Below are positions 1 through 7,550 of a stretch of 64,000 nucleotides of DNA, piece after piece. The notes below the pieces were generated by a model. The model was not told where the DNA came from. It did not search any database and was given only the letters and a program-made list of their open reading frames with translations. Every line of letters begins with the position of its first letter. The stretch's first letter is position 1. The position numbers and the translations under genes are program-made. Source of the DNA: an uncultured Eubacteriales bacterium (lineage in GTDB: Bacteria; Bacillota; Clostridia; Oscillospirales; Butyricicoccaceae); the NCBI GenBank assembly GCA_934395135.1, contig CAKRRK010000002.1, positions 1 to 64,000 of the forward strand, in the 5' to 3' direction.

Positions 1-61
1 TCCGTACTGCATACCAGCCATTCCCCGGCATGCCCCATTGTGTGCATCCTATTTTATTCAT
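1..61 (-). CDS. Sugar phosphate isomerase/epimerase family protein, N-terminal fragment (cut by left edge)
   Basis: Only the first 20 codons are in the window. The start is an ATG whose A is at 61, with AAAAGGAG at 72-79 ten bases upstream, a strong ribosome site. The residues MNKIGCTQWGMPGNGWYAVR match the usual opening of TIM-barrel xylose-isomerase-like sugar phosphate isomerases/epimerases (IGxxxWxxPG...). It follows the two MFS permeases on the same strand, so it is probably the last visible gene of the carbohydrate locus. The substrate cannot be read from this fragment. A family member would suit the inositol or keto-sugar chemistry suggested by the nearby dehydrogenase. Confidence 0.6.
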   Translation of the reverse strand, partial: MNKIGCTQWGMPGNGWYAVR

Positions 62-88
62 CTTTGTTTGTCTCCTTTTCTTTATTTT

Positions 89-110
89 ATAGGATAAGCG
101 ATTATCCTAT
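89..110 (-). other. Intergenic hairpin between MFS gene and isomerase gene
   Basis: Perfect 9-bp arms ATAGGATAA and TTATCCTAT around GCGA. There is no U-run on the minus strand, so it is more likely an mRNA end-stabilising hairpin or an operator than a terminator. Confidence 0.35.
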
Positions 111-1325
111 TTATACATCCATTTCTTTTCCGCCGATTTTTCTGCGATAAACAACATTCAGCACGGTTACCACCAGCTGCACACCGGTAATGCCAATCAA
201 TATCGCCATACTCGTTCTGGTATCCACCGCCTCTGCAACTTTTCCAATGACCGACGGCACCACAATGGAACCAATGGAGGTAATGACCATAAAAGCGCTC
301 ACGGCAAACGTAAACTTTTTACAGATTTCACTGATGCCGGCAAAGCCTGTCGCATAAACGCCCGACATACCAAGCCCGGTGCCAAAGGCGCCGAGAATCA
401 TTCCAACCGGATTGTGGCTCAATACCATCAGGATCAAAAACGCCAGCGTGCAGATTGTAAGATATGTAACGAGTTTTTCCGACCGGAATCGTTTTGACAG
501 CCCCACGCAGGCAATGCGGCCAATCAGGAAAGCCGCCCACAGCATAGAGGTGAGAAGCTGCACATAACTTTCCCCTACAACCCCGGAATCCAGAAAAAAC
601 GTAGTAAGCCATCCCATAACCGATGCTTCCGTCGCCATATACATCATAACAATCAGCGTGGAAAACCAGAACAGCCGGCTCTTAAAGAAGCGGTAATCCC
701 CGGCTTCCTTTTTTTCCTTCGTCCGCTGTGCCGCAGTATCGTCGGAAAACGACGTTTTCGTAGTCATAAACACAGAAACGCCGCCCAGCACAACCACACA
801 CACGCCGGCAATACGCCAGCCGCTTTCGCCGCCCATCGTGCCGGTAAATGCCCAAACCAGCAGAGGCGAAATCAATGCGCCGATGGCGAAAAATGCATGC
901 ATAAAATTCAGATTTACGCTGCTTTCTCCCGGCAGCTTGTTGGTCTCACCATTATTATAATTCATAACGGCGCCCCTGCCAATCCCCATGATAAGAAAAA
1001 GTACGATGAGATAAATAGGATTGCCATAGAGGAGCATCAGCGCAAATGCCACGAACAGACCGCCGTTTAAAAGCAGTATGGAGTGTTTTGTCCCAAGAAA
1101 CAGCGGCAGCACCGACGCGATCACCGCACCGATCAGGTTGCCCGCCGTCTGGCATGACACCAGAAACCCGCTTTGGCTGTAGCTGATGCCGTAGGCCTCC
1201 CGGATATAGGGCAGCAGCGATCCCAAAATGATCATAAAGACGCCCTGCATAAATTGCAGATAACAAATGGTTTTAAAATTATAGCTGTTTTTCCGATCAA
1301 AGCTGTCAAAGTAACTTTTTTTCAT
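111..1325 (-). CDS. MFS permease (fucose/hexose permease-like), paralog 1
   Basis: A 404-residue major facilitator protein with about twelve hydrophobic segments and a hydrophilic central loop near residues 195-215 (rich in K, E, D), the normal 6+6 layout. The two halves are typical of sugar/drug MFS proteins: GxLLPYIRE early in TM1 and GRxxCxGLSKRFRSEK between later helices. It is clearly paralogous to the next gene upstream: both contain YLQF/YVQF-xQG, LLPYIR and MGW-T-FLDSG blocks at equal spacing. The start at 1325 has GAGAGG upstream. It lies 39 bp after its paralog, so the two are cotranscribed. The substrate is unknown; the context suggests a sugar, polyol or their breakdown product. 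Confidence 0.85.
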   Translation of the reverse strand: MKKSYFDSFDRKNSYNFKTICYLQFMQGVFMIILGSLLPYIREAYGISYSQSGFLVSCQTAGNLIGAVIASVLPLFLGTKHSILLLNGGLFVAFALMLLYGNPIYLIVLFLIMGIGRGAVMNYNNGETNKLPGESSVNLNFMHAFFAIGALISPLLVWAFTGTMGGESGWRIAGVCVVVLGGVSVFMTTKTSFSDDTAAQRTKEKKEAGDYRFFKSRLFWFSTLIVMMYMATEASVMGWLTTFFLDSGVVGESYVQLLTSMLWAAFLIGRIACVGLSKRFRSEKLVTYLTICTLAFLILMVLSHNPVGMILGAFGTGLGMSGVYATGFAGISEICKKFTFAVSAFMVITSIGSIVVPSVIGKVAEAVDTRTSMAILIGITGVQLVVTVLNVVYRRKIGGKEMDV

Positions 1326-1364
1326 ATAGCCGCTGCCTCTCTTAAACCAGATTTTTATCCATAT

Positions 1365-2582
1365 TTATTCGATTGTATCCTGTCCCGCTTTAAACTTTCT
1401 CCGATACATTACGTTGACAACCGACATAATAAGCTGAATGGCAGCAATGACAACCAGCACCTTCATACCGGCGGAAATATTAAATCGTTCTGCAATGCCG
1501 CCTACAACCGAAGGAATGGCAATGGCGCCCACCAGGGTTATGGTCATATAAAAGCCCATTGCGGCCGTATATTTCCGGCAGATATGACTGATGCCCGCGA
1601 TATTGAGCGTATAAATTCCGGATATCCCAAGTCCCAGTCCGAATACGCCAAGGACAATGGCCGCCAAAGAATGGCAGAAGAGCATCACAAGATAGAACGC
1701 CAACGTCAACAGAGAAAGGACCAGAACCAGCTTATCGCTGCGGAAACGGTTCACCAGCCCGGTGCATACAACGCGTCCTACAAGAAATCCGGCCCAAATC
1801 AAGGAAACAATGACCTGCACATAATTCTCCGCAATCGCGCCGGAATCCAGGAAATACGTCGCCGCCCAGCCCATGACCGATGCTTCAAACGAACAATAAC
1901 AAAATCCAATGGCCACGACGATCCAGAACACCTTGGATTTTAGAAATCCAAAGTTTTTCTGCGCTTTGTCCTCCGTTTTGGTTTCCGCTGCCAGGGCATC
2001 GTCATACCAGCTCAATTTCACCCTGGACACCATCAGCACCGCGACCGCACCCAAAATCACAACAATAATATCCGGCAGCCGCCAGGAAAATCCCGCCCGA
2101 TCGATGCATACAGAAACCAGCAGCGGCGCAATCAGAGCGCCCAATGCAAAAAAGGTCTGGGTATACGTCATCCACAAGCCGTCTTTGCCTGGAAGACGAT
2201 TCATGGTATCGCTGTTATAGTTAAGCGTCGTGCCGCGCCCAAACCCCATGCACACAAACGCAATAATCAGCACAATGGGATTGCCGGTAAAGAGCATAAT
2301 GGCAAATCCAATATACGTCACGGAGTTCAGCAGCGCCAAAGAGCGCTTTGCGCCGATGCCCATCGCAATATAACAGGCAATAAAGCTGCCGATCAGCTTT
2401 CCCACGGATTCTGCTGACACCAGTGCGCCGCTGACGGCATAGTTCAGCCCATATTCCGCCCGTATATACGGCAGCAATGCGCCCATAATAATTACAAAGA
2501 ACCCCTGCACAAACTGCACATAGCTCGTTGTTTGTATCAATTGGACGTCGTCCCGCTTCATTCCGGAAAATAACTTTCCCAC
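1365..2582 (-). CDS. MFS permease, paralog 2
   Basis: A 405-residue major facilitator protein, close paralog of the downstream gene. A GTG start at 2582 is preferred: AGGGGGG sits eight bases upstream and the N-terminus then equals that of the paralog (about 24 residues before the first YVQF block). Alternatives are ATG 2561, which has a poor ribosome site, and an upstream ATG 2630 without one. Hydrophobic segments and the charged mid-loop (ALAAETKTEDKAQKN) give the MFS 6+6 layout. It has its own promoter (extended -10) with a large dyad behind it. Tandem near-identical permeases suggest uptake of two related substrates or import/export of substrate and product. Confidence 0.83.
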   Translation of the reverse strand: MGKLFSGMKRDDVQLIQTTSYVQFVQGFFVIIMGALLPYIRAEYGLNYAVSGALVSAESVGKLIGSFIACYIAMGIGAKRSLALLNSVTYIGFAIMLFTGNPIVLIIAFVCMGFGRGTTLNYNSDTMNRLPGKDGLWMTYTQTFFALGALIAPLLVSVCIDRAGFSWRLPDIIVVILGAVAVLMVSRVKLSWYDDALAAETKTEDKAQKNFGFLKSKVFWIVVAIGFCYCSFEASVMGWAATYFLDSGAIAENYVQVIVSLIWAGFLVGRVVCTGLVNRFRSDKLVLVLSLLTLAFYLVMLFCHSLAAIVLGVFGLGLGISGIYTLNIAGISHICRKYTAAMGFYMTITLVGAIAIPSVVGGIAERFNISAGMKVLVVIAAIQLIMSVVNVMYRRKFKAGQDTIE

Positions 2583-2614
2583 AATTGTATCCCCCCTGTA
2601 GTCTTCTCTTTTTC

Positions 2615-2647
2615 CTGTATTTTGTAGCAAAATATTACAAAATACAG
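2615..2647. promoter_or_regulatory. Operator-like inverted repeat ahead of the MFS pair
   Basis: Arms CTGTATTTTGT (2615-2625) and ACAAAATACAG (2637-2647) match perfectly over 11 bp with an 11-base AT-rich centre. It lies between the extended -10 box at 2674-2679 and the MFS start, so a bound repressor would block elongation. It differs from the GTAAC-N2-GTTAC operator of the neighbouring operons. Confidence 0.5.
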
Positions 2648-2673
2648 TTTTCCGTCTTACAGTTATTGGTAAT

Positions 2674-2683
2674 ATTATACCAT
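2674..2683 (-). promoter_or_regulatory. Extended -10 promoter for the MFS pair
   Basis: On the minus strand the sequence reads TGGTATAAT, a full TGn extension and a perfect -10 box. No good -35 box is visible 17 bases upstream, which is usual for extended -10 promoters. Confidence 0.5.
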
Positions 2684-2751
2684 CCCGGTTTTCTTTTGCA
2701 TAGTTATTTTTTGGCTGTTTTCTTGTAAAATCCGGACAATGTGGAATCCGG

Positions 2752-2780
2752 TTGAAAAAAATTCAAAACCGCGTTATAAT
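2752..2780 (+). promoter_or_regulatory. Sigma-A type promoter for the NifX-like gene
   Basis: TTGAAA (2752-2757), a 17-base spacer, then TATAAT (2775-2780), 37 bases before the start codon. Both boxes are close to consensus. Confidence 0.7.
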
Positions 2781-2816
2781 AAAAACAATTTAAAAAAAAC
2801 AAAAAGGAGCCGCATC

Positions 2817-3260
2817 ATGATGAAAATTATGGTTGCCGTTGAAAACGGCGCAATCTCAGACGAGGTTGGCAAATGCAAACAGTTTCTGATTGTGGAAACC
2901 GAGCACAAGGCTGTGACTCGGCAATATACGGTGGAAGTTCCCGGCAATGGCATTACTTCTATGTTTTCCTTTTTTTCCGCCCAGGCAGCAGACATTCTGA
3001 TCTGCGGAGATATCTCCCGGCGGGCAAAAAACACCCTGCAAATGCTGGGACTTATTCTAATCCCCGGTGTGTCCGGCAAGCCGGAGGACGCCGTTCAGCG
3101 GCTTTTGTCCGGCGAAAAAATCGGAAACGACGACCTTTTGGCAGACCCGGAGACCGAATATGCGGAGGACGATCCTATGAGCTGTATGCATGACTGCGAA
3201 AAATGTACCGCAGGGTGCAGCAGCAAATTCCACCCTCCTGCCGAAAAAACTCCCTCCTGA
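2817..3260 (+). CDS. NifX/NifB-type (dinitrogenase FeMo-cofactor domain) protein with Cys-rich tail
   Basis: A 147-residue protein starting at the ATG at 2817, chosen because AAAAGGAG lies just upstream; a second ATG follows at 2820. Residues 1-100 show the small alpha/beta fold of the NifX/NifB C-domain/MTH1175 family (KIMVAVENG, a FSFFSAQAADILICGDIS core, then GVSGKPEDAV). The tail carries CMHDCEKCTAGC, which could bind a metal or Fe-S cluster. No nitrogenase genes are near. Relatives with no assigned role are common in anaerobes. It is monocistronic, with its own promoter and terminator, and is transcribed against the carbohydrate operons on both sides. A second family member lies at 44023-44421. 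Confidence 0.75.
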   Translation: MMKIMVAVENGAISDEVGKCKQFLIVETEHKAVTRQYTVEVPGNGITSMFSFFSAQAADILICGDISRRAKNTLQMLGLILIPGVSGKPEDAVQRLLSGEKIGNDDLLADPETEYAEDDPMSCMHDCEKCTAGCSSKFHPPAEKTPS

Positions 3261-3289
3261 TATTCCCTTTTCTAAAAAGCAGACGCCTA

Positions 3290-3326
3290 AAAAGCGGCAT
3301 AACCAACGTTATGCCGCTTTATTTTA
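3290..3326. terminator. Rho-independent terminator (NifX-like gene)
   Basis: A 13-bp stem AAAGCGGCATAAC / GTTATGCCGCTTT (3291-3303, 3308-3320) with loop CAAC followed by a U-rich stretch on the plus strand. The A-run before it could let it also end transcripts arriving on the minus strand. Confidence 0.8.
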
Positions 3327-3390
3327 TCCATAGAAACCGGAGAAATGCCGCCCGGCAGGAGAGACGCCGGGCAGCAAAAGGAGTTTGTCA

Positions 3391-3450
3391 ATGAAAAAGT
3401 TATATCGTAATTTCCAGCAGCACCGCCTTACTTTTTATAATGCTGGCTGA
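3391..3450 (+). CDS. Possible 19-residue peptide or gene remnant
   Basis: An ATG with an excellent AAAAGGAG seven bases upstream opens a 19-codon frame (MKKLYRNFQQHRLTFYNAG) that ends inside the 3' end of the oppositely oriented dehydrogenase gene. A GC-rich hairpin (CCCGGC / GCCGGG, about 3341-3367) precedes it. It could be a remnant of a truncated gene whose ribosome site survived, or chance. There is no family match that I recognise. Confidence 0.2.
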   Translation: MKKLYRNFQQHRLTFYNAG

Positions 3451-4612
3451 TCAGCACCTTGCCGCCGCCCTTGTTTGCCGACTGGTGAATGCCTTCTACC
3501 GCCTGTTCCAGCGGCACTCTGGCGGTCACCATCTTTCGCATATCAATGCGGCCGGCTGCCATCAAACGAATAACGCATGGAAAAATATCCGCACCAGCTG
3601 TGCCGACTGTGCCATGAAGATGACCGGATTTATACTGAATGGCCGCCATATCTATGGAGGCTCGATGCACCCCCATACCACACTGAATGATTTTTCCACC
3701 GATGGCCAGTGAATTTTCCACATCCTTATAAATAAAATGCAGCGCGCCGGTCGCCTCCACCACAGTGGCGGCACCTACGCCCTTGGTAACTTCCATCACC
3801 GTTTCCCAGGCAGTTCCGCCGGCTGTCTGCAATTCCAGAGAGTTGAACGCATAATCTGCGCCCATTTCCCGCGCAAGATCAATTCTGGACTGAACGGTGT
3901 CAAACGCGATAATTTTTCCGGCACCGGCCGCTTTGCACAGCGCAATGGCGGAAAGACCGATGGGACCGCAGCCATAAACCGCCACATGTCCGCCCACTTG
4001 AATGCCGCCGCCGTTTGCGAAAATGCCATGATAGGCAACGCATGTAGGCTCCACCAGCGCACCGGCTTCCAGGGTCGCCAGCTTGTCTCCCTGATACATT
4101 TCATACAATTCGTCCAGATTCCAGCAGAACTTTTCCTTGGCGGTTACATATTCCGCAAAACCGCCGTCTATGGTAAAGCCCGGCTCTTCCAACTGCCTGC
4201 ACTGATTGAATCTTCCGATTTTGCAGGCGTCGCATTTGCCGCACCACTGCATTTCTTCCACCGTTACAAGATCACCCACCTGGAATCTTGTCACTTTGCT
4301 GCCGATTTCCATCACTTCCCCGGCAAATTCATGGCCTAAAATCACAGGGAATTTCGTGTGTCCCGGATAGGTCATATAACCGTCTTCCCCATTCTCAATC
4401 ATATGGATATCCGATCCGCATACACCGCATGCACCGACTTTCAGCAGCACTTCGTCTTCTTTCAGCACCGGCATCGGCCGCTCTTCCACCGCCACTTTCA
4501 AATCGCGCCATGCCATATTGCCCCGCATGCTCCGCTGGGTTTTTTTCTCCCATTCGCTCATTTTATAGTCCGGCTTTGGGGCCCAATTGGCCTTAATGTA
4601 TAATCCTTTCAT
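3428..4612 (-). CDS. Zinc-dependent medium-chain dehydrogenase, scyllo-inosose 3-dehydrogenase/sorbitol-dehydrogenase-like
   Basis: A 394-residue protein. The ATG at 4612 is chosen over one seven codons upstream because GGGAGC lies eight bases before it. The catalytic zinc block is GACGVCGSDIH...GHEFAG; the structural zinc site is CGKCDACKIGRFNQC; the Rossmann motif is YGCGPIGLSAIAL. The long N-terminus (MKGLYIKANWAPKPDYK) and the inserted WNLDELYEMYQGD segment resemble, from memory, the Thermotoga scyllo-inosose 3-dehydrogenase (IolM) more than classic sorbitol or threonine dehydrogenases. It is the last gene of the ABC importer operon and probably oxidises a hydroxyl of the imported polyol or keto-polyol with NAD(P). 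The exact substrate is unproven. Confidence 0.8.
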   Translation of the reverse strand: MKGLYIKANWAPKPDYKMSEWEKKTQRSMRGNMAWRDLKVAVEERPMPVLKEDEVLLKVGACGVCGSDIHMIENGEDGYMTYPGHTKFPVILGHEFAGEVMEIGSKVTRFQVGDLVTVEEMQWCGKCDACKIGRFNQCRQLEEPGFTIDGGFAEYVTAKEKFCWNLDELYEMYQGDKLATLEAGALVEPTCVAYHGIFANGGGIQVGGHVAVYGCGPIGLSAIALCKAAGAGKIIAFDTVQSRIDLAREMGADYAFNSLELQTAGGTAWETVMEVTKGVGAATVVEATGALHFIYKDVENSLAIGGKIIQCGMGVHRASIDMAAIQYKSGHLHGTVGTAGADIFPCVIRLMAAGRIDMRKMVTARVPLEQAVEGIHQSANKGGGKVLISQHYKK

Positions 4613-4670
4613 TCGTAATTGCTCCCTTTCCATTCTTTATTCTATTGTACAATCCGTTTGGATCTGTTTT

Positions 4671-5438
4671 CTATCTTGCTGTATATCCTCCGTCCACCGG
4701 AAGATTCACTCCCGTGATAAACCGTGCTTCATCCGACGCCAAAAACAGCACTGCGTTTGCAATGTCCACAGGCTGCCCCAGATACCCAATGGGATGTTTC
4801 GGCGTCATATGGTTTATATACGCCGCCTCGCCGCCTGGCACCATACGGGCTTTCGCCAAGGTCAGCTCCGTCAGCACTGTGCCGGGGCACACTGCGTTGA
4901 CACGGATCCCGTATTTCCCGTAGCAGACTGCGTCTTCCCGTGTCATATTGGTGACGGCGCCCTTGGCCGCCACATAAGGTGCGGACTCATCCGCGCCCAC
5001 CAAGCCGTAAATAGAGGAAAAATTCACAATGCTCCCCTGCCGGTTGGCCTGCATATGGGGAATCGCATATTTGGTACACAAAAATACGCCCCGTACATCC
5101 ACCCGGAATACGGCTTCCCATTCCGCAAGGGTGGTTTCATGCGTCCATTTGTTAACTCCGTTAATGCCTGCGCAATTGACCAGAACATCCAGTTTTCCAT
5201 AGGTCTCTATCACCCCATCCATGGCGGCTTTCACCTGTTCTTCCTGAGACACATCCACGCCGAAGGCCTGTGCCCGGCCGCCTTTTTCCTGGATTTCCGC
5301 CGCGGTCTGTTCAGCAGCCTCTTCCTTTTGATCCCAAACTGCGATGCAAGCTCCTTCCCTTGCAAACAGCGCCGCCGTTTCCTTTCCCATACCGGCGCCG
5401 GCTCCGGTAACAATCGCAACTTTATCCCTTAACCGCAT
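4671..5438 (-). CDS. Short-chain dehydrogenase/reductase (SDR)
   Basis: A 255-residue classical SDR. TGAGAGMGKE at residues 11-20 binds the dinucleotide, DVS near 63 and NCAG near 88 follow, a catalytic Ser sits in NFSSIYG, and the catalytic pair is YVAAK. C-terminal GVNLPVDGGYT is the usual family ending. An acidic residue after strand 2 (AVWD) suggests preference for NAD(H). The start has AAAGGATCG upstream. It is located between the binding-protein gene and the zinc dehydrogenase, so the two oxidoreductases probably act in sequence on the transported sugar alcohol or inosose. FabG-like annotation would be only a family label; fatty-acid genes are absent here. Confidence 0.85.
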   Translation of the reverse strand: MRLRDKVAIVTGAGAGMGKETAALFAREGACIAVWDQKEEAAEQTAAEIQEKGGRAQAFGVDVSQEEQVKAAMDGVIETYGKLDVLVNCAGINGVNKWTHETTLAEWEAVFRVDVRGVFLCTKYAIPHMQANRQGSIVNFSSIYGLVGADESAPYVAAKGAVTNMTREDAVCYGKYGIRVNAVCPGTVLTELTLAKARMVPGGEAAYINHMTPKHPIGYLGQPVDIANAVLFLASDEARFITGVNLPVDGGYTAR

Positions 5439-5468
5439 CGTTTCGATCCTTTCCCATCGTTTGGAAGG

Positions 5469-5498
5469 TTCCGGCGAAGAAAAACCTCTTCGCCGGAA
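5469..5498 (-). other. Intercistronic hairpin after the binding-protein gene
   Basis: Perfect 11-bp arms TTCCGGCGAAG / CTTCGCCGGAA 12 bases beyond the binding-protein stop codon, with no U-run. Such hairpins often protect the 3' end of abundant binding-protein mRNA and lower expression of genes beyond. Confidence 0.5.
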
Positions 5499-5510
5499 TC
5501 CCTGTTCTTT

Positions 5511-6539
5511 CTACAGTCCGTATTCCGCCAGATATGCCAAATATTCCTCCGCGCCATCGGTGGTGATTGCCTTTGCGCCGGTATCTGTTTCCGCCGGAAG
5601 ATCGGTGTATGCCGTCTTTCCGTTCAAAATATCCAAGCAGGCCTGAAGTCCTTCCTCCGCCATGGAAATCGGATACTGGGCAATGGTGGCAGCCATTTTT
5701 CCGTCCTTCACATAACCCACGGCTTCCGCTACCGCGTCAAAGCCGATGATGGGCAATTCCTTCCCGGCTTCCTCGCAGGCGCGCATCGCGCCGATCGCCA
5801 TGCTGTCGTTGCAGCAATAGAACATTTCCACATCCGGATTCGCGGTTAAAATGTTCTGCGCCGCGGTATAGCCTTCCTCTACCGACCAGTTTGCTGTCTG
5901 CGCCGCTACCAGCTCCATTTTGTCGCCGATGGTATCCCAAAAGCCGTCCTGGCGGAGATAGGTATTTTCCTGGCCTTCTACGCCGGTGAGCATCGCAATC
6001 TTTGTGCCTTCCGGATAATTGTCCAGCACATACTGTGCGCCTTCTGCCGCGGCATTGTAGTTGTTCGTACCATAGAACGGCACCGGATCACAGCCATAGG
6101 ATTCAATGAGTTCTGCATCCAGCTTGGTATCCAGATTGATCAGCGGAATACCAGCCGCCTGGCACTTCTGCACGCCGCTTACCAGTCCGTCCATGGACAC
6201 CGGTGTGATGCAGATGGCATCCACACCGCTGGAAATCATCGTTTCGATAAACGCCAGCTGATCTTCCGCGCTGGAATGGTCGGTGCAGGCCTGGATGTTA
6301 AGCTTGATATTGTTCTCCTTCGCAAACTTCTCTGCGCCCGCTACCATTGTAACGTAAAATTCGTTGTCCAAGGTCATTGGCAAAAAGCCGATTTCATACG
6401 TTTCGCCGTCTGCCGGCGCTGCCGTGTCGTCCGCCGGGGTTGTGCTGTCGTCCGCCGGGGTAGAAGCGTCGTCGCCGCAGCCTGCAAACAGACACAATAC
6501 CATTGCAAGCGCCAGGATCATTGCTAAAAACTTTTTCAT
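5511..6539 (-). CDS. Sugar ABC transporter substrate-binding lipoprotein (RbsB/XylF class)
   Basis: A 342-residue protein with a lipoprotein signal: MKKFLAMILALAMVLCLFAGC, lipobox LFAGC with Cys21, followed by a low-complexity Thr/Pro/Ala/Asp linker to about residue 48. The rest is a periplasmic-binding-protein type I fold (IGFLPMTLDNEFYVTMVAGAEKFA, ...GVDAICITPVS, ...MAIGAMRACEEAGKELPIIGFD), as in ribose/galactose/inositol binders. The start has AGGAGG six bases upstream. It is downstream of the ATPase and permease genes of the same importer. Ligand identity cannot be read from the sequence; ribose-class importers also serve inositol, xylose and erythritol. Confidence 0.9.
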   Translation of the reverse strand: MKKFLAMILALAMVLCLFAGCGDDASTPADDSTTPADDTAAPADGETYEIGFLPMTLDNEFYVTMVAGAEKFAKENNIKLNIQACTDHSSAEDQLAFIETMISSGVDAICITPVSMDGLVSGVQKCQAAGIPLINLDTKLDAELIESYGCDPVPFYGTNNYNAAAEGAQYVLDNYPEGTKIAMLTGVEGQENTYLRQDGFWDTIGDKMELVAAQTANWSVEEGYTAAQNILTANPDVEMFYCCNDSMAIGAMRACEEAGKELPIIGFDAVAEAVGYVKDGKMAATIAQYPISMAEEGLQACLDILNGKTAYTDLPAETDTGAKAITTDGAEEYLAYLAEYGL

Positions 6540-6572
6540 CTCATTTCCTCCTGAATATAGATTTTATTCTTA

Positions 6573-6598
6573 TAAAAAAGGGATTCCCCTCTTTTTTT
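6573..6598 (-). terminator. Partial terminator/attenuator between permease and binding-protein genes
   Basis: A short GGG-ATT-CCC stem flanked by A-run and T-run overlaps the permease stop codon. It resembles a weak terminator and could set the ratio of membrane parts to binding protein. Confidence 0.35.
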
Positions 6599-7550
6599 AT
6601 TCTGCTTTTCTGTCCTTCGCCTTATCAAAGAAGACCGCCAGAATAATCACGACGCCGGTGGCGATTTCCTGGTAAAACGTGGAGACGTTCAGCATCTGCA
6701 GACCGCATTTCAAAATCCCCAGGATGAGGGCGCCGAACAGGGTATTGATCACCTTGCCCTGCCCGCCGGAAAGGGAAATGCCGCCGATGACTGCCGCCGC
6801 AATCACATCCAGTTCATAACCGTTGCCGGAGGTTGGGGACGCATAAACCAGTCTGGACAGCAGCATCACGGAAGCGAAGCCGCCCAAAAGTCCTGCCACC
6901 GCATAGGTGATGGTTTCAAATTTTCCCACATTGATGCCAGACAGGCGAGCGGCGTTCCGATTGCCGCCAATGGCGTATACATACCGGCCAAATTTGGACT
7001 TTTTCGCCAGGAGCACAAAGATCACATAGACAATCGCCACATAGAAAATAAAAATCGGGATGCCTGCGATGGTGGTGTTTGCCAGCTTGGACAGGCTTGC
7101 GTCAAACCCGGAGAGGGATTTTCCGCCGGTGATGGCAAGGGCGCCGCCTCTCCCAATGCTCAGCATCCCCAGCGTCGCGATAAAGGCGGGAAGCTTTGCA
7201 TAACTGATGAGCAGTCCGTTGGCAAGCCCCATAACAAGGCCGATGGCAAGCGAGAGAAGCACGCCGCCGACCACAGGAACCCCAGCTTTCATCGCCACCG
7301 CCATCACCATCACGCAGAAACCCACGATAGAGCCGATGGAAAGGTCAATGCCGCCGGTAATGATGACAAAGGACGCGCCTGCGGCCAAAATCGCGATGAT
7401 TGACGTCTGTACAATGATGTTGGAAATGTTAACCCAGGATAAAAAGCTTCTTCCGGTCGCGGCACACAGGATGGTGAACAGCATAAATACTGCCACCGTG
7501 CCGATATAAATCACCAGCTGCTGCCAGTCAATTCTTCTTGTTTTTTCCAT
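6597..7550 (-). CDS. Sugar ABC transporter permease (RbsC class)
   Basis: A 317-residue membrane protein with eight to ten hydrophobic segments, belonging to the BPD_transp_2 family. It has the family blocks GGIDLSIGSIVG, GLANGLL, LPAFIATLGML, YAIGGNRNAARLSGINV and AAAVIGGISLSGGQGKV, the last being the loop that contacts the ATPase. The start codon overlaps the ATPase stop by one base (TAATG), showing translational coupling. Length is normal for RbsC homologues. Confidence 0.92.
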   Translation of the reverse strand: MEKTRRIDWQQLVIYIGTVAVFMLFTILCAATGRSFLSWVNISNIIVQTSIIAILAAGASFVIITGGIDLSIGSIVGFCVMVMAVAMKAGVPVVGGVLLSLAIGLVMGLANGLLISYAKLPAFIATLGMLSIGRGGALAITGGKSLSGFDASLSKLANTTIAGIPIFIFYVAIVYVIFVLLAKKSKFGRYVYAIGGNRNAARLSGINVGKFETITYAVAGLLGGFASVMLLSRLVYASPTSGNGYELDVIAAAVIGGISLSGGQGKVINTLFGALILGILKCGLQMLNVSTFYQEIATGVVIILAVFFDKAKDRKAE